From Sphingomonas albertensis (GTDB lineage: Bacteria > Pseudomonadota > Alphaproteobacteria > Sphingomonadales > Sphingomonadaceae): 64,000 bases of DNA. The notes below the pieces were generated by a model. It was not told the origin of the DNA. It searched no databases and saw only the letters and a program-made list of their open reading frames with translations. The stretch spans positions 1-64,000 of the forward strand of contig NZ_JACONT010000016.1 of assembly GCF_014358075.1 (NCBI RefSeq), in the 5' to 3' direction. The translations under genes were made by a program, and so were the position numbers. Position 1 is the stretch's first letter. Each line of letters opens with the position of its first letter. This document shows positions 62,486 to 64,000 of this stretch, one piece after another.

Positions 62486-62583
62486 TCGTCATCCCCGCGG
62501 AGGCGGGGACCCATAAATTCGAACGTTGCCTGACACCAAGCAACGCCAGCCCGTATGGATCCCCGCCTGCGCGGGGATGACGG
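62486..62583. repeat. Paired palindromic element, family H copy 2
   Basis: GTCGTCATCCCCGCGGAGGC GGGGACCCATA pairs with CGTATGGATCCCCGCC TGCGCGGGGATGACGG about 40 bp later. It fills the gap between tRNA-Pro and the malic enzyme gene. Confidence 0.8.
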
Positions 62584-62628
62584 AACTTGGAATGGGGCCG
62601 ACTCTGATGCCGGCCCCGTCCGGTGATC

Positions 62629-64000
62629 TTACGCCGTCTCGCTCACCGTCGCTGCATGACCCACGGCCACCGCGCTGAGGTTCACGATTCCCCGCGCGGT
62701 CACGCTCGGCACCATCATCTGCAACGGCTTGGCGAGCCCCAGCAGCATCGGCCCCAGCGGCAGCGACTCGGTCGACGCCGACAACAGCGACACCGCGATG
62801 TTCGCCGCATCGATGTTCGGCATCACCAGCAAATTCGCCGAACCAGTCAAAGGGCTGTCCGCGACCAACCGCCGCCGCAACGCCTCCGACAACGCCGCAT
62901 CGCCGTGCATCTCGCCGTCGAACTCGAACTCCGGCGCCGCTGCCTTCAGCAACGCATGCCCCGCGCGCATCTTCTGCGCCGAGGGCGACCGCGACGCACC
63001 GAAGCTCGAATGCGACAGCAACGCCGCCTTCGGCTCGATCGCGAACGCGCGCACCGCTTCGGCCGCCAGCATCGTCATCTCGGCGATCTGCTCGGCGGTC
63101 GGGTCGACCGTCACATGCGTATCGCAGAAAAACAGACTGCCGGTCCGCAGGATCACCGCCGACATCGCATACAGCCGCGAGACGCCCGGCATGCGCGGCA
63201 TCAGCGGCATGATGTAGGTCATCTGCGTCCACCAGTCGCCGACGCCACCGCATAAGGCCGCATCGACGCGCCCCTCGCGCAGAAGCATCGCCGCCGCCAC
63301 GCTCGGCCGCGTGCGCAGTGCACGCTCGGCGCTGTCGGGCGGCGTACCGCGACGACCCACCAGCGCATTATACCCGGCGAGCAGCGGATCGAACACCTCG
63401 CGGTCGGTCCCCGGATCGAGCACCTCGACGTCGGTGCCGATCGCCATCCGCAATCCGCTCGACTGGATCTTCTCGGCGATCACCTCGCGCCGCCCGATCA
63501 GCACCGGCCGCCCGATACCCTCGTCGATCACCGTCTGCACCGCGCGCAGCGTGCGGTCGTCCTCGCCCTCGGCATAGGCGATCGAGCGCCCCGCCTGCTT
63601 GGCGCGCGCGAAGATTGGCCGCATCAGCTGGCCCGAGCGATACACGAACACTTCGAGATCGCGCAGATACGCGTCGAAATCCTCGATCGGCCGCGTCGCC
63701 ACGCCCGACTCCATCGCCGCCTTCGCCACCGCCGGCGCGACGTGCAGGATCAGCCGCGGATCGAACGGCTTCGGGATGATGTAGGTCGGCCCGAACACCG
63801 GCGTCGCACCACCGTAAGCCGTGACCACCACATCGGATGCGGTCGCCCGTGCAAGCGCCGCGATCGCGTCGACCGCCGCGACCTTCATCGCCTCGTTGAT
63901 CTCGGTCGCGCCGACGTCCAGCGCCCCGCGGAAGATGAACGGGAAGCACAGCACGTTGTTGACCTGGTTCGGAAAATCCGAGCGGCCCGTGGCGATGATC
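62629..64000 (-). CDS. maeB: NADP-dependent malic enzyme with phosphotransacetylase domain (5' part outside the window)
   Basis: This enzyme decarboxylates malate to pyruvate with NADP. The frame stays open to the window edge (GRSDFPNQVNNVLCFPFIFRGALDV at its visible start), so the N-terminal half lies beyond 64000. What is visible is the end of the malic enzyme domain (GATEINEAMKVAAVDAIAALA) and the complete phosphotransacetylase-like C-terminal domain (from about PIFARAKQAGRSIAYAEGEDDRTLRAVQ to LLVMPNIDAANIAVSLLSA). This fusion is the MaeB form of large malic enzymes; the PTA domain is regulatory, not catalytic. A family-H element follows the stop. Confidence 0.96.
   Translation of the reverse strand, partial: IIATGRSDFPNQVNNVLCFPFIFRGALDVGATEINEAMKVAAVDAIAALARATASDVVVTAYGGATPVFGPTYIIPKPFDPRLILHVAPAVAKAAMESGVATRPIEDFDAYLRDLEVFVYRSGQLMRPIFARAKQAGRSIAYAEGEDDRTLRAVQTVIDEGIGRPVLIGRREVIAEKIQSSGLRMAIGTDVEVLDPGTDREVFDPLLAGYNALVGRRGTPPDSAERALRTRPSVAAAMLLREGRVDAALCGGVGDWWTQMTYIMPLMPRMPGVSRLYAMSAVILRTGSLFFCDTHVTVDPTAEQIAEMTMLAAEAVRAFAIEPKAALLSHSSFGASRSPSAQKMRAGHALLKAAAPEFEFDGEMHGDAALSEALRRRLVADSPLTGSANLLVMPNIDAANIAVSLLSASTESLPLGPMLLGLAKPLQMMVPSVTARGIVNLSAVAVGHAATVSETA

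Noticed and set aside
62014..62514. Open frame on the minus strand reading QDSNLRPPHPQCG across tRNA-Pro
   Set aside because: This is the well-known false protein from translating the complement of a tRNA; the tRNA and yajC explain the region.

Overview
The window looks like chromosomal DNA of an alphaproteobacterium of the Sphingomonadaceae (Sphingomonas-like). The reasons are the very high G+C, the alpha-type SspB, an ATP12-family chaperone, a DUF3297 protein, an Oar-like TonB-dependent receptor, the bacterial-plant type glutamate-cysteine ligase, a CIRCE-controlled groESL operon, and the yajC-secD-secF-Mth938 order. Nothing looks like plasmid or prophage backbone, and I saw no transposase, CRISPR array or replication origin.

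Layout. 1-4.1 kb: hisB (minus), sspB, fumC, two small membrane/glycine-rich proteins, gmk. 4.1-7.9 kb: a minus-strand run of an ATP12 chaperone, a small membrane protein, a HAD phosphatase, an RluA-type pseudouridine synthase and crcB. 8.1-11.9 kb: a lipoprotein, two paralogous glycine-zipper proteins around osmC, and a TRIC-like channel. 12.8-18 kb: GNAT acetyltransferase, sppA, then groES-groEL with CIRCE and a terminator. 18-20.7 kb: Uma2 protein and a three-gene cluster of uncharacterised regulators. 20.7-28.3 kb: tRNA-Gly, a methyltransferase-like membrane protein, gshA, rsmE, ubiA, pmbA, and an inositol-monophosphatase-family protein. 28.3-29.2 kb: an AT-richer islet with a coupled pair that includes a HEPN-like protein. 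29.2-31.3 kb: telA operon with an unannotated 59-codon Cys/His protein. 31.5-38.8 kb: oxidoreductase, secreted metalloprotease-like protein, typA, PAS-GGDEF protein, L,D-transpeptidase, secreted protein, DUF3297 protein. 38.9-48.1 kb: ABC-F ATPase, SleB-type hydrolase, LytS/LytTR two-component pair, Oar-like receptor. 48.3-56 kb: ligA, Tat-exported SDR, secreted proteins, recN, bamD. 56.2-64 kb: phosphomannose isomerase, glycosyltransferase, Mth938 protein, secF, secD, yajC, tRNA-Pro, and the 3' part of an NADP-malic enzyme.

The most striking non-gene signal is the density of paired palindromic intergenic elements. About 25 of them in at least seven sequence families fill nearly every intergenic gap. 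One family (eight copies of about 100-109 bp) conserves the sequence between its arms as well as the arms, which is the architecture of REPIN elements. Other items to check are a decayed recN 3' end that flanks an inserted secreted-protein gene, a 30-bp tandem array that copies the 3' end and stop codon of a small membrane gene, and the HEPN-like islet.
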